From contig JALHTB010000166.1 in NCBI GenBank assembly GCA_022865625.1, positions 1 to 64,000 of the forward strand: a stretch of DNA of 64,000 nt. Direction: 5' to 3'. Position numbers and translations under genes: made by a program. The notes under the pieces are model-generated. The model searched no databases. It saw only the letters and a program-made list of their open reading frames with translations, and was not told the DNA's origin. The stretch is from Candidatus Bathyarchaeota archaeon. GTDB taxonomy: Archaea > Thermoproteota > Bathyarchaeia > 40CM-2-53-6 > FEN-987. Numbering within the stretch: the first letter of the stretch is position 1; every line of letters begins with the position of its first letter. This document shows, piece by piece, positions 51,129 to 58,145 of this stretch.

Positions 51129-51429
51129 ATGTTGAAGAGTGAGCCGGCTTTGCAGGACCTTGAAGCAATGCTGGACTTATCGAATAGACTTGCTTTGGCC
51201 AGCGAACTACTGGTTGCGGATCGCGCGCGATGCTCGCCCAGGCCCTTCGAGAGAGAAGCAGTCGAAGCGTCGGATGCTTCTTGCTGGCGCAGGGTTCAAG
51301 AATGAGGAGGACGCGAAGAAGTGGGTGCCAGCCCTGAAACGTACTCCTGCAGCAAATCCAGAATGGCCTATAGATCCTCAACCTGCGCTACCGCAGATGA
51401 CCCAGCGTTTGGTCTTCATAGGTCTTTGA
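51129..51429 (+). pseudogene. Possible frameshifted small gene
   Basis: An ATG frame at 51129 encodes a plausible helical N-terminus (L-Q-D-L-E-A-M-L-D-L-S-N-R-L-A-L-A-S-E-L). It becomes implausible after a CGCGCGCG run (51222-51229). Another forward frame then looks protein-like (K-R-R-M-L-L-A-G-A-G-F-K-N-E-E-D-A-K-K-W-V-P) to a stop at 51429. A 2-nt slip in the CG repeat would join them into one product of about 100 residues. I do not recognise a family. A sequencing error or chance frames are equally possible, so this is a low-confidence call. Confidence 0.3.
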
Positions 51430-51558
51430 CGGGTTCATCTTTAATGTGCACATGTGCTCCTCCGACGTCCGAGACTCAGCATCGTCCTCGTCATGAAGTC
51501 TTAAGTGCGGCTAACGTTCGTTCAGATCTCAAGGCGCGCTAGGGGCATTACTTCAAAC

Positions 51559-52254
51559 ATGAGACGGGCGAGCATAGGTCGTTTTCGCGCTTTTCTAGTT
51601 CTATTATCTACTGTAGCCTTGGTAGCGACGCTTCCAAGCGTAAACGCGGCAGGTATCTTGGTTGGGCAGGTCATTGGAGACGACATCAACAGTAACGAGA
51701 TCCCCCTAGGGGGGGCTAAAGTTGCGGTATACGCTAATGGCACCTTAGTCCTATCTATGGTCGTAGCATGGGATGGTACCTATTCCATCTTTTTGCCACT
51801 TGGAGTCTATGTTGTGACAGTCGAGCGTCCCGGTTTCAATGCGCAGAGTAGAGTTGTCAGAATTACTGATGGGCGTTTAACTCGACTGAATTTCCACTTG
51901 CAGCGTGCTCCTGATATTACGGGCAATACTTTTGATTTTGTTTTGTCCAGTGGTGGCCCAATCGTGGTTCTTACAGGCGAATTAGGCTGGACTGCGATTC
52001 AAGTGGCTCTTCGCTCTGGGTCACCTCAAAATGTAAGTCTTTCTGTGTCTGGACTCCCAAGTGGTGCGTCCGCTTCGCTCAGCCCATCTGTTGACAGTCC
52101 ATCATTCACCAGTATCTGCATCATCACAACTTCCTTTGCTACCCCAGTGGGTTCATACGTTGTAACTGTGAGTGGTGTTGGCGGGGGATTGACAGGCAGC
52201 ACTTCGTTTACGCTGACTATTAGCCCGCGTGCTCATTCACCTGACATATCCTAG
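51559..52254 (+). CDS. Exported protein with carboxypeptidase-regulatory-like domain, no C-terminal anchor
   Basis: About 231 residues. A signal peptide (about 8-28) is followed by a carboxypeptidase-regulatory-like domain (G-Q-V-I-G-D-D, G-T-Y-S-I-F-L-P, P-G-F-N-A-Q-S-R) closely related to the one in the gene at 31721. A second beta-sandwich follows (L-S-V-S-G-L-P-S-G-A-S-A-S-L-S-P, V-V-T-V-S-G-V-G), common in archaeal surface proteins. Unlike its relative, it ends at S-P-D-I-S without a transmembrane helix, so it is either freely secreted or truncated. The start is the ATG preceding the signal sequence. Confidence 0.7.
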   Translation: MRRASIGRFRAFLVLLSTVALVATLPSVNAAGILVGQVIGDDINSNEIPLGGAKVAVYANGTLVLSMVVAWDGTYSIFLPLGVYVVTVERPGFNAQSRVVRITDGRLTRLNFHLQRAPDITGNTFDFVLSSGGPIVVLTGELGWTAIQVALRSGSPQNVSLSVSGLPSGASASLSPSVDSPSFTSICIITTSFATPVGSYVVTVSGVGGGLTGSTSFTLTISPRAHSPDIS

Positions 52255-52323
52255 CCCATTCTCCGATTGCTGTAAGGCAGCTAAACGTGGCATTCCATTG
52301 GCCAATTATCGGTGTAGATCGGC

Positions 52324-52632
52324 TTGAAGATCGACGCCTCCGAATTCGAAGGAAATGTTGAAACTCTTTCAAGAAATTTGGAGAGGAAACTGCAGAGAAG
52401 AATCCATGTCCACCATGGTACGTTGCAGATTGACGATAACTTGTCACATTCTAAGATTCGAGACGCTTTGAAACATGTCCTACATAAGCTTGAACCTCAA
52501 CGTTATCGCGTAGTGACGGAATCAGGTTCGATTAGAATTAGGAAGTTGAAACCTCACTCTCATAAGGTTAGGCAGAAGGATGGCACTCCCCCCTCTGCGC
52601 CCCAGACGTTGCCATATTTCTTTCCACGTTAG
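52324..52632 (+). CDS. Small basic protein, possibly eL22-like
   Basis: 102 residues from TTG. The pattern K-I-D-A-S-E-F-E-G-N-V-E-T-L-S-R-N-L, R-I-H-V-H-H-G-T-L-Q-I-D, A-L-K-H-V-L-H-K-L and Y-R-V-V-T-E-S-G-S-I-R-I-R is alpha/beta with many basic residues. A Lys/His/Pro-rich tail follows. Order and spacing recall ribosomal protein eL22 (D-A-A-N-F near the start, R-I-K-V, then a helix and R-V-V at the end), reported from some archaea, but the match is weak and made by eye. No catalytic or metal motif is present. Genes on either side encode surface proteins, which gives no support. Confidence 0.5.
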   Translation: MKIDASEFEGNVETLSRNLERKLQRRIHVHHGTLQIDDNLSHSKIRDALKHVLHKLEPQRYRVVTESGSIRIRKLKPHSHKVRQKDGTPPSAPQTLPYFFPR

Positions 52633-52851
52633 TTCTTCCTCGTAAAGGCACGAATGAGAATGGCTCTCAAATAAACGTCGCAACTGCCGCAAGTTATATG
52701 AAATCGTCAATCAAATACCGACGTACATGACGGCTATTCTTAGTGCGCACACATTCATCAAGAATGACCAAGCCTTCCTTGAAGAGTTCGCACTTTACAT
52801 TTATCTTGTGCAAAACTGTCTTATCTGGTTCGTGTGGAAGAGTATCATACA

Positions 52852-54192
52852 ATGATCCTTTCGAAGACACTCACGGTCAACGTCTTGATTGTTGTTCTCG
52901 TCTTGACAGTGCTTCTTTCTCTCATTCCAGTTTCTGCTACCTCATATCAAAGTACTTGGCCTATCTACTTGAAGAATGATCCAGAACGACGACATTGGGC
53001 CGACATCAGTGCAGAATGCATGTTCGCCGACAAGGTCAAGGTGGGTGACAAGCTCCAGGTTCAAGTGGCATTAAGATACGTCAAGGATGAGAACGCCACG
53101 CTTCCTTGGATAGAGTTCTTTGACATTAATGTCCAAACCAGGAAGCTTCCAACTGGACCAGACGTGACCATTAGCAAATTCGATTCATCAAGGCTGAGGG
53201 TGACTCCGGGAGGCCAGTATTCTGGCACGTTCTCACTAGATGCTCCGTCGGATTCTGGAGAATACTTTGTGGCGCTGATTTGTAAGACCTACGATCCTGG
53301 CGCTAAGGTGAACAACGTGACAAAACCACCGGAAGAACTGCAATGGGACTCAGGAACGTACAGCGACATATCCAATGCACGTCTTGTTGTGAAGAAGTCT
53401 CAAGCAACTCTGACGATTCGACTCGAGAACATCAAGACAGCCGAGATAAAGTTCCAGGGAGAGACTCAAAAGATAGATGATGGAGAACTCAAACTCAAAC
53501 TTCCAACCGACGCATCATACACTGTGGAAATGCCGAAGCAGATTGATCTCGACTCTGGGACTAGAGCGCTTTTCGTGAGATGGTCTGCCGGAGAAACGTC
53601 CAACATTCGTACAATAACTCTCAGAGATGACTTGGCAGTGATTGCTATTTACAAGATTCAATTCCTGCTTACCGTGAGCTCCAAGATAGGAAATCCGCAA
53701 GGTGGAGGATGGTATGACGCAGGCACTACAGTCACGTTCTCTGTCACTTCACCTGTTCCTGAAGGTGGCCTTTCAGGCTTCTTTGGCGCGAAATCCATCT
53801 TCGACCATTGGACAGGCGACTTCACCTCCACCAGTCCAAATGCAACCATAAGCATGACCGGGCCAAAGGGGGTGACAGCGGTCTGGAGAATATCTTCGCC
53901 TCTCAGTTTGGGCAATTCGCGTCTGATGCAGATACTTGGAGGATTAGGAACGGGCGGATCAATCATGCTAGGGTGGCTCTTCGCAACAAGAAAGCGAAGA
54001 CTTGTCTCCAAGTATCTAACAAAGATAGACTCCGTATACAGCCAGTATTCCATGAATCGAGAAGCGTGCAGAGAACATCTCATGACATTGAGGGATGAAA
54101 TAACGGTGTTCTTCAGGAAGGGAAGGATCGATGCGTCCCAGTTCGCTATACTGGATGGAAAGCTAGAGCGATACTTGAAAGATCTTACCTAG
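52852..54192 (+). CDS. Surface protein with InlB-like repeat, membrane helix and conserved cytoplasmic tail
   Basis: About 446 residues. The signal peptide is followed by a beta-rich ectodomain (about 30-260) and one InlB-like repeat (L-L-T-V-S-S-K-I-G-N-P, G-G-G-W-Y-D-A-G, H-W-T-G and V-T-A-V-W near 270-350). Next come a transmembrane helix and a cytoplasmic helical tail of about 65 residues. The tail includes K-I-D-S-V-Y-S-Q-Y-S-M-N-R-E-A-C-R-E-H and F-F-R-K-G-R-I-D-A-S-Q-F-A-I-L-D, similar to tails I recall on other archaeal membrane proteins. The tail implies signalling or complex assembly across the membrane. The ATG at 52852 starts the signal sequence. Confidence 0.72.
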   Translation: MILSKTLTVNVLIVVLVLTVLLSLIPVSATSYQSTWPIYLKNDPERRHWADISAECMFADKVKVGDKLQVQVALRYVKDENATLPWIEFFDINVQTRKLPTGPDVTISKFDSSRLRVTPGGQYSGTFSLDAPSDSGEYFVALICKTYDPGAKVNNVTKPPEELQWDSGTYSDISNARLVVKKSQATLTIRLENIKTAEIKFQGETQKIDDGELKLKLPTDASYTVEMPKQIDLDSGTRALFVRWSAGETSNIRTITLRDDLAVIAIYKIQFLLTVSSKIGNPQGGGWYDAGTTVTFSVTSPVPEGGLSGFFGAKSIFDHWTGDFTSTSPNATISMTGPKGVTAVWRISSPLSLGNSRLMQILGGLGTGGSIMLGWLFATRKRRLVSKYLTKIDSVYSQYSMNREACREHLMTLRDEITVFFRKGRIDASQFAILDGKLERYLKDLT

Positions 54193-54283
54193 ACAATCCC
54201 TGTTCCAGCCTTCCCCACATAGCAGTTGAGACCTTGGAGGAAGCGAATGGGCTCAGAAGAATCATGAGCCACATGGCCGTTAT

Positions 54284-54640
54284 CTACGGCCGGCCATAGA
54301 GGAAACTCTGGACTCGGTCCATCATTATCATTGACTGTCTCAAGCTGGGGGCCACAATCAGAGACAGAGTCTTCGGATGTGTGGCAGCGTACCAGATGGC
54401 TCGGACCGCTATGGTTGTGGTCTTTCCTGCTTGGCGACTCATTCGCACAGCGATGCGTTTCGACTTGTCGGTCAGAACTTTCTCCTGGTACGGTAAGGCG
54501 GTGAAGTTCAGAAAACGCTTTCCGAAGTAGACAGGGTCGTCGCGGGATTTCTTGATGCCTGCGAGAGTGTCATTGCTTGCTGGTGTTGTCTTTTCCTCTG
54601 CGCCTCTTAGACGTTTCTCGAGGGCTTTCCATTCCGACAT
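54284..54640 (-). pseudogene. Truncated phage terminase large subunit (ATPase N-terminus)
   Basis: 118 residues matching only the start of a packaging terminase. It has D-P-V-Y-F-G-K-R-F-L, P-Y-Q-E-K-V-L, the ATPase motif R-M-S-R-Q-A-G-K-T-T-T (Walker A-like) and S-L-I-V-A-P-S-L-R-Q-S-M-I. A full TerL is 400-600 residues with a nuclease domain; here a stop follows F-L-Y-G-R-P and no continuation is found in nearby frames. It overlaps the RHH gene upstream by 71 nt, a layout typical of TerS/TerL pairs. Most likely the end of a decayed provirus. Confidence 0.72.
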
Positions 54641-55100
54641 CTAGCCTTTCCTCGACAGCTGCCAGCCGCTTCAGAAGTTCACCTTTCGCAACATTGTTCA
54701 ACAAGCCATCCTGAACCATGATGAGGAAGCCGAGCAGCTGGTAGAATCTTAACCGGTCATTGGGTTCAGCAGATTTTGCTAGAACTGCTATATCCACTAT
54801 GGCTGTCGAGAGGTCCTCCACACGTTTCTCTCGAATTCCAGCCACATCAACCGTGGCTATTTCGAAGCGTAGCTGTCCCAGCAATCCCCTTAATTTCGCC
54901 AAGAACGCCTTTCTCAAGGTTGATTCACTGACCCCCCCGGGGGGGTGTCTGACACCCCCTACCCCCCTCAGGTAGTGTTCTATGAGTATGCGAATCAAGT
55001 CGGATAGGTTCATCCGGTTCTTTCGGGCTTCAATCTCGAGAATAGCCAAGATCTCTTCGTCGAGGCGGATTGTCAGACGAGGTCGTCCTTTACCAGGCAA
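54570..55100 (-). CDS. RHH-domain protein, possible terminase small subunit
   Basis: 176 residues. The N-terminus is a clear ribbon-helix-helix (R-P-R-L-T-I-R-L-D-E-E-I-L-A-I-L, then N-L-S-D-L-I-R-I-L-I-E-H-Y-L). A Gly/Pro-rich linker encoded by a G/C palindrome comes next, then a helical C-terminus (A-F-L-A-K-L-R-G-L-L-G-Q and R-F-Y-Q-L-L-G-F-L-I-M-V). A C-terminal charged segment ends in S-K-Q. As it directly precedes and overlaps the TerL fragment, a DNA-binding TerS role is plausible. It could equally be a plasmid or provirus regulator. Four genes of this minus-strand block overlap end to end. Confidence 0.65.
   Translation of the reverse strand: MPGKGRPRLTIRLDEEILAILEIEARKNRMNLSDLIRILIEHYLRGVGGVRHPPGGVSESTLRKAFLAKLRGLLGQLRFEIATVDVAGIREKRVEDLSTAIVDIAVLAKSAEPNDRLRFYQLLGFLIMVQDGLLNNVAKGELLKRLAAVEERLDVGMESPRETSKRRRGKDNTSKQ
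54932..54960. repeat. G/C palindromes within the RHH gene
   Basis: CCCCCCCGGGGGGG (54932-54945) is a perfect palindrome. It overlaps a second inverted repeat, GGGGGTGTC-T-GACACCCCC (54941-54959), and C runs continue after it. This encodes the Gly/Pro linker of the RHH protein. Such tracts are prone to slippage and could form a stable RNA hairpin. Confidence 0.7.
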
Positions 55101-55269
55101 GGAAGCTCAGAACCCACCCGCCAACCCATAGGCAAGCTGCCAGTATGATGAGCAGGAACAGAATCCTCAGACCGATGTGAATAGCGATGCCTATCACAAG
55201 TGACAACAGGGCGCCGCCTATGATGGCTATTCCAATGATTATGAAGATTACGATCAATAGTGGAAGCAT
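55090..55269 (-). CDS. Small two-helix membrane protein
   Basis: 59 residues, almost all hydrophobic: M-L-P-L-L-I-V-I-F-I-I-I-G-I-A-I-I-G-G at the start and L-F-L-L-I-I-L-A-A-C-L-W-V-G-G-W-V in the second half, forming two transmembrane helices. Its ATG overlaps the stop of the upstream membrane gene (TGATG), and its end overlaps the RHH start by 11 nt, so it belongs to the same transcript. Next to a terminase it could be a holin-like protein. No family is recognised. Confidence 0.6.
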   Translation of the reverse strand: MLPLLIVIFIIIGIAIIGGALLSLVIGIAIHIGLRILFLLIILAACLWVGGWVLSFLAW

Positions 55270-55604
55270 CAGGCTTCACCTCCCCGTCTTCTCGGCAACC
55301 TTTCTCCAACTTCTCGCAATGCGTCTTTCAACAAGAACAAGGCGCCAAAGGTGAACAAGGAGACGGAGATGTTGAAGATGCAGATGATCAGCAGCAGGAG
55401 TAGAACTGCAGCGCTGACGGGGACAGGGTTTGACTGTAGAAGGATCTCAACGACATGGGCCAGGGGCTCTCGAAGTAATGAGAGCAGGAGAACCGCGGCT
55501 ACTGCTGAACCCACAAACAGAGCCGTGGCATATTTGCGCACAGCATCCACTCCACCGTGGCGAGGCTGGAGGCTTGCTGGCCAAAATCTACGTTTTCCCA
55601 GCAT
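55269..55604 (-). CDS. Membrane protein of the provirus-like block
   Basis: 111 residues with two or three transmembrane helices (A-L-F-V-G-S-A-V-A-A-V-L-L-L-S-L-L near 28-45 and V-P-V-S-A-A-V-L-L-L-L-L-I-I-C-I-F near 60-78). A C-terminal basic tail reads R-L-P-R-R-R-G-G-E-A. It overlaps the subtilase-like gene upstream by 17 nt and the small membrane gene downstream in a TGATG junction. Function unknown; a role in virion release or envelope is possible but unproved. Confidence 0.6.
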   Translation of the reverse strand: MLGKRRFWPASLQPRHGGVDAVRKYATALFVGSAVAAVLLLSLLREPLAHVVEILLQSNPVPVSAAVLLLLLIICIFNISVSLFTFGALFLLKDALREVGERLPRRRGGEA

Positions 55605-56088
55605 TCATCAACTCTTTAAGCTTGAGGTAGGCTCGGTACGCATTCACTCGCCCGTAACCTATCGAATGTTTCTCGTCAAACTTCTTTCTCGAGAAGAACC
55701 GTTTCAAAGCGGCCTGCAGGCGGTAGAAGAAACCGGTAGGCAGCGAAGTGATTCTCGAGACAATAGGCATGTACGCGGGATCACAGGATTCGAGGATTGT
55801 CTGCTTGATCTGGCGAGGAGTGGCTTTGAGAAAGGCTTGTTTCAGCAGCACATAGATCCCTGTCGCATGAGGAGTCGTGAAGCTGGTGAGGTCGAAGAAT
55901 CCGTAGAGGTCGCTGTCAATGTCACAGGTTGTGGTGTGTCGTGCCCTCGGGCAGAGTATTCGTTCGAGGGCCTGGCGCTGCAGCTGGCTCATCGTGGTCT
56001 TGCTACGGCCGGCCGTGGAAGTGACCGAAGCGAAAGCGAAAGAGATCACCAGAATCTTGGCTGACACCGCGCAGAGAATCGAGGCCAT
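55588..56088 (-). CDS. Subtilase-like fragment retaining only the catalytic-Ser region
   Basis: About 166 residues. The C-terminal two thirds match the last part of an S8 peptidase: L-T-S-F-T-T-P-H-A-T-G (the GTSxATPHxxG block, with Gly replaced by Leu) and P-R-Q-I-K-Q-T-I-L. G-Y-G-R-V-N-A-Y-R-A-Y closes it. The Asp and His blocks are absent, so it cannot be a normal protease. Upstream, an AATTAAAG box near 56117-56124 would place transcription just before the ATG at 56088, so it may still be expressed as the first gene of the minus-strand block. It may be a remnant, or a pseudo-protease. Confidence 0.6.
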   Translation of the reverse strand: MASILCAVSAKILVISFAFASVTSTAGRSKTTMSQLQRQALERILCPRARHTTTCDIDSDLYGFFDLTSFTTPHATGIYVLLKQAFLKATPRQIKQTILESCDPAYMPIVSRITSLPTGFFYRLQAALKRFFSRKKFDEKHSIGYGRVNAYRAYLKLKELMNAGKT

Positions 56089-56112
56089 ACTGTCTGGATG
56101 ATTCATACGGAA

Positions 56113-56128
56113 GGCTTTAATTACGATC
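56113..56128. promoter_or_regulatory. Shared A/T promoter element between divergent operons
   Basis: GGCTTTAATTACGATC contains an A/T box in both directions. It lies 25-40 nt before the subtilase-like ATG and about 40-50 nt before the first gene of the exporter operon. Confidence 0.4.
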
Positions 56129-56164
56129 TGTGCTGTTGCTGCCGCTAGACGGAGGAAAACAAGG

Positions 56165-56485
56165 ATGTCTCAGGTTCCGATTATCATTCCACTCGTTATC
56201 GCTGGGTGTTTCTTGGGAAGCGCATGGTCAAACAAGGATCTTGTGGCTGCTTGGAAGAAAGCTCTCTTGGCCGGAGTCTTGTCAGGTTTTCTAAACATTG
56301 GGTACTTATGGGTGCTTGGGATTCTGAGGGTTTCAGGAGCGAGCTCTTCGACGAACAATGGCCTGGCTTCGCTGGCGACGTGTGGTCTTGCGGGTTTTCT
56401 CATCGTTCTAACGGTCTATCTCTCCGCTGTGGGAATGATTCGATATCGTCGAGGTAAAGTGCTTGAATCAGAATCAGAAGAGTGA
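56165..56485 (+). CDS. Small membrane protein leading the exporter operon
   Basis: 106 residues with three or four helices: I-I-I-P-L-V-I-A-G-C-F-L-G-S near the N-terminus, A-L-L-A-G-V-L-S-G-F-L-N-I-G-Y, and L-A-G-F-L-I-V-L-T-V-Y-L. The tail is acidic (E-S-E-S-E-E). GGAGG lies about 11-15 nt before the ATG. Its end overlaps the ATPase start by 23 nt. Family not recognised. The conserved operon position suggests a subunit or regulator of the exporter. Confidence 0.65.
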   Translation: MSQVPIIIPLVIAGCFLGSAWSNKDLVAAWKKALLAGVLSGFLNIGYLWVLGILRVSGASSSTNNGLASLATCGLAGFLIVLTVYLSAVGMIRYRRGKVLESESEE

Positions 56486-57170
56486 ATTCGCAGTAGAAGT
56501 CGACGACCTGATGAAGGTGTACAGGACCGGCTCAGTAAGGTTCACTGCATTACACGACGTTTCCCTTAGAGTCAAGAGAGGAGAGATGGTGTCCGTGGTT
56601 GGGCCTTCAGGAAGCGGAAAGACCACACTCCTCAACCTGATCGGTCTACTGGACAGGCCGACGAAGGGAAGAATATTCATAGACGGAACAGAGGCTTCCA
56701 GACTTGACGAAGACAGAAAGTCCTACATTCGCAACAAGAAGATAGGATTCGTTTTTCAGTCATACAACTTGATACATAGGCTGAAGACCATTGAGAATGT
56801 AGAGCTTCCACTCATAGCTTCCGGAAAGAGCCCTGGCGAGCGTCGGCGACTTGCCAAGAAGATGCTGACCTCGGTTGGGTTGGAGTCCAAGTTCTTCAAT
56901 CGACCATACGAACTCAGTGCGGGGGAGCAGCAACGAGTAGCCATCTGCCGAGCGCTGGTCACCGACCCTACACTGGTCCTTGGTGATGAAATTACTGGAA
57001 ACGTCGATACGAAGACCTCTGCCCAAATAATGGAGCTGCTAATGGAGATCAACAGAACTGCTGGCCGAACATTCGTGCTTATCACGCATAACCCTGAACT
57101 TGCACGGCAAGCTCACAGAATCGTGTACATTAGAGATGGTATGATAGAAAAGGAGGAGATTCCCAATTGA
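56463..57170 (+). CDS. ABC exporter ATPase (MacB/LolD type)
   Basis: 235 residues. Walker A is G-P-S-G-S-G-K-T-T, the Q loop V-F-Q-S-Y-N-L-I, the signature L-S-A-G-E-Q-Q-R (Ala instead of the usual Gly), Walker B L-V-L-G-D-E-I-T-G-N-V-D and the switch His I-T-H-N-P-E-L-A-R. Walker B has L-G-D-E-I-T-G-N in place of the usual L-A-D-E-P-T-G-N. These are the LolD/MacB/FtsE-type motifs, which work with FtsX-like permeases rather than importers. The TTG start has GAGGT upstream. It overlaps the next gene by 4 nt, and the FtsX permease is two genes on. Confidence 0.9.
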   Translation: MNQNQKSEFAVEVDDLMKVYRTGSVRFTALHDVSLRVKRGEMVSVVGPSGSGKTTLLNLIGLLDRPTKGRIFIDGTEASRLDEDRKSYIRNKKIGFVFQSYNLIHRLKTIENVELPLIASGKSPGERRRLAKKMLTSVGLESKFFNRPYELSAGEQQRVAICRALVTDPTLVLGDEITGNVDTKTSAQIMELLMEINRTAGRTFVLITHNPELARQAHRIVYIRDGMIEKEEIPN

Positions 57171-58135
57171 AAAACCGAAACGAAGTCGCTAGGATTCTGA
57201 TCGGAGTCAGCATCGTCCTACTGGTTGCGACATCCACATTTTCCGTCACGCAAGGCGTTCAAATGCCAATAAACGTCGTCTCAGCAGTCTGGATCACTTC
57301 CGAAAGCACTAGCACTACCGACGCAAGCCGTATGTGGATGGAGATCGACGCAGCTCCTGGTGATCGAAACATGCGTCTTCGAGTCACAATTCAGAATTTT
57401 AGCAATGCCACAATATCTGGCATATCTGCTGATCTCAAACTTCGATATCCATTCAAAAACGTAACTGAAGGTGACATAAGTCGAGCATACTACTCGGGAA
57501 GTATCTCGCCTGGAACGAATGCGGCTGCCGACTTCCTTATCAATATTGATCTCGGAGCGAGCAAAGGCGAATACAAGTTGACTATGGTTCTCAACTATCT
57601 GGAGACCGCATCTGGAGTAGGGAAGACTCTCTATTTCCAGAAATCTACGGAGGTTGTTGTTCCAGTCATAGTGACCCTAACAAGATACATGGTAATCTAC
57701 AGTGTTGTGGTCTCTCCTTCGACAACGGTGCCGGCAGGCAACATTACGATCTCCGGAAATCTGCTGAACATCGGGAAGATAAGCGTGTACAACACGAATG
57801 TCACTATCTCATCTCCAGTCTTGGTTCGCTCGACGTCGATCATAGTCGGCCAGGTTGATCCGAACGTTCCACGTCCTTTCAGCTCAGGCATGCAGCTAAG
57901 ACGCGATATCACTCCTGGAACCTATTCAGTCACTATCTCAGTAACCTACGTCGATTCCATGGTGGTCAGCCATGTCTCGCAGAGCGATGCGAGATTGATG
58001 GTTCGCCAATCAGAACCTCGTCCACCGTCCGTTACACAGAAGCAGGATGGCATATTGTTCCTTCTGGCTCAGATTCTGAAGGGTCTGTTGAGCGTCTTTC
58101 TAGGTCTTGCAGAAATGACCTCAATTCTCTATTAG
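57167..58135 (+). CDS. Exported beta-sandwich protein of the exporter operon (adaptor-like)
   Basis: 322 residues. An N-terminal signal helix (I-G-V-S-I-V-L-L-V-A-T-S-T-F) is followed by two or three CARDB/COG1361-like beta-sandwich segments: M-R-L-R-V-T-I-Q-N-F-S-N-A-T-I-S-G, then I-T-I-S-G-N-L-L-N-I-G, then Y-S-V-T-I-S-V-T-Y. A hydrophobic C-terminus (L-L-A-Q-I-L-K-G-L-L-S-V-F-L-G-L) ends it. In bacteria MacB works with the periplasmic adaptor MacA. This protein takes that position in the operon, but it is structurally different. It starts at TTG overlapping the ATPase stop and ends just before the permease, so it is likely an outside partner of the permease. Confidence 0.7.
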   Translation: MKNRNEVARILIGVSIVLLVATSTFSVTQGVQMPINVVSAVWITSESTSTTDASRMWMEIDAAPGDRNMRLRVTIQNFSNATISGISADLKLRYPFKNVTEGDISRAYYSGSISPGTNAAADFLINIDLGASKGEYKLTMVLNYLETASGVGKTLYFQKSTEVVVPVIVTLTRYMVIYSVVVSPSTTVPAGNITISGNLLNIGKISVYNTNVTISSPVLVRSTSIIVGQVDPNVPRPFSSGMQLRRDITPGTYSVTISVTYVDSMVVSHVSQSDARLMVRQSEPRPPSVTQKQDGILFLLAQILKGLLSVFLGLAEMTSILY

Positions 58136-58145
58136 AGGTGAACCG

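Noticed and set aside
55073..55309. 78-residue minus-strand frame
   Set aside because: It competes with a 59-residue frame that forms two clean transmembrane helices and has overlapping operon junctions; the longer frame is His/Arg/Ser-rich noise.
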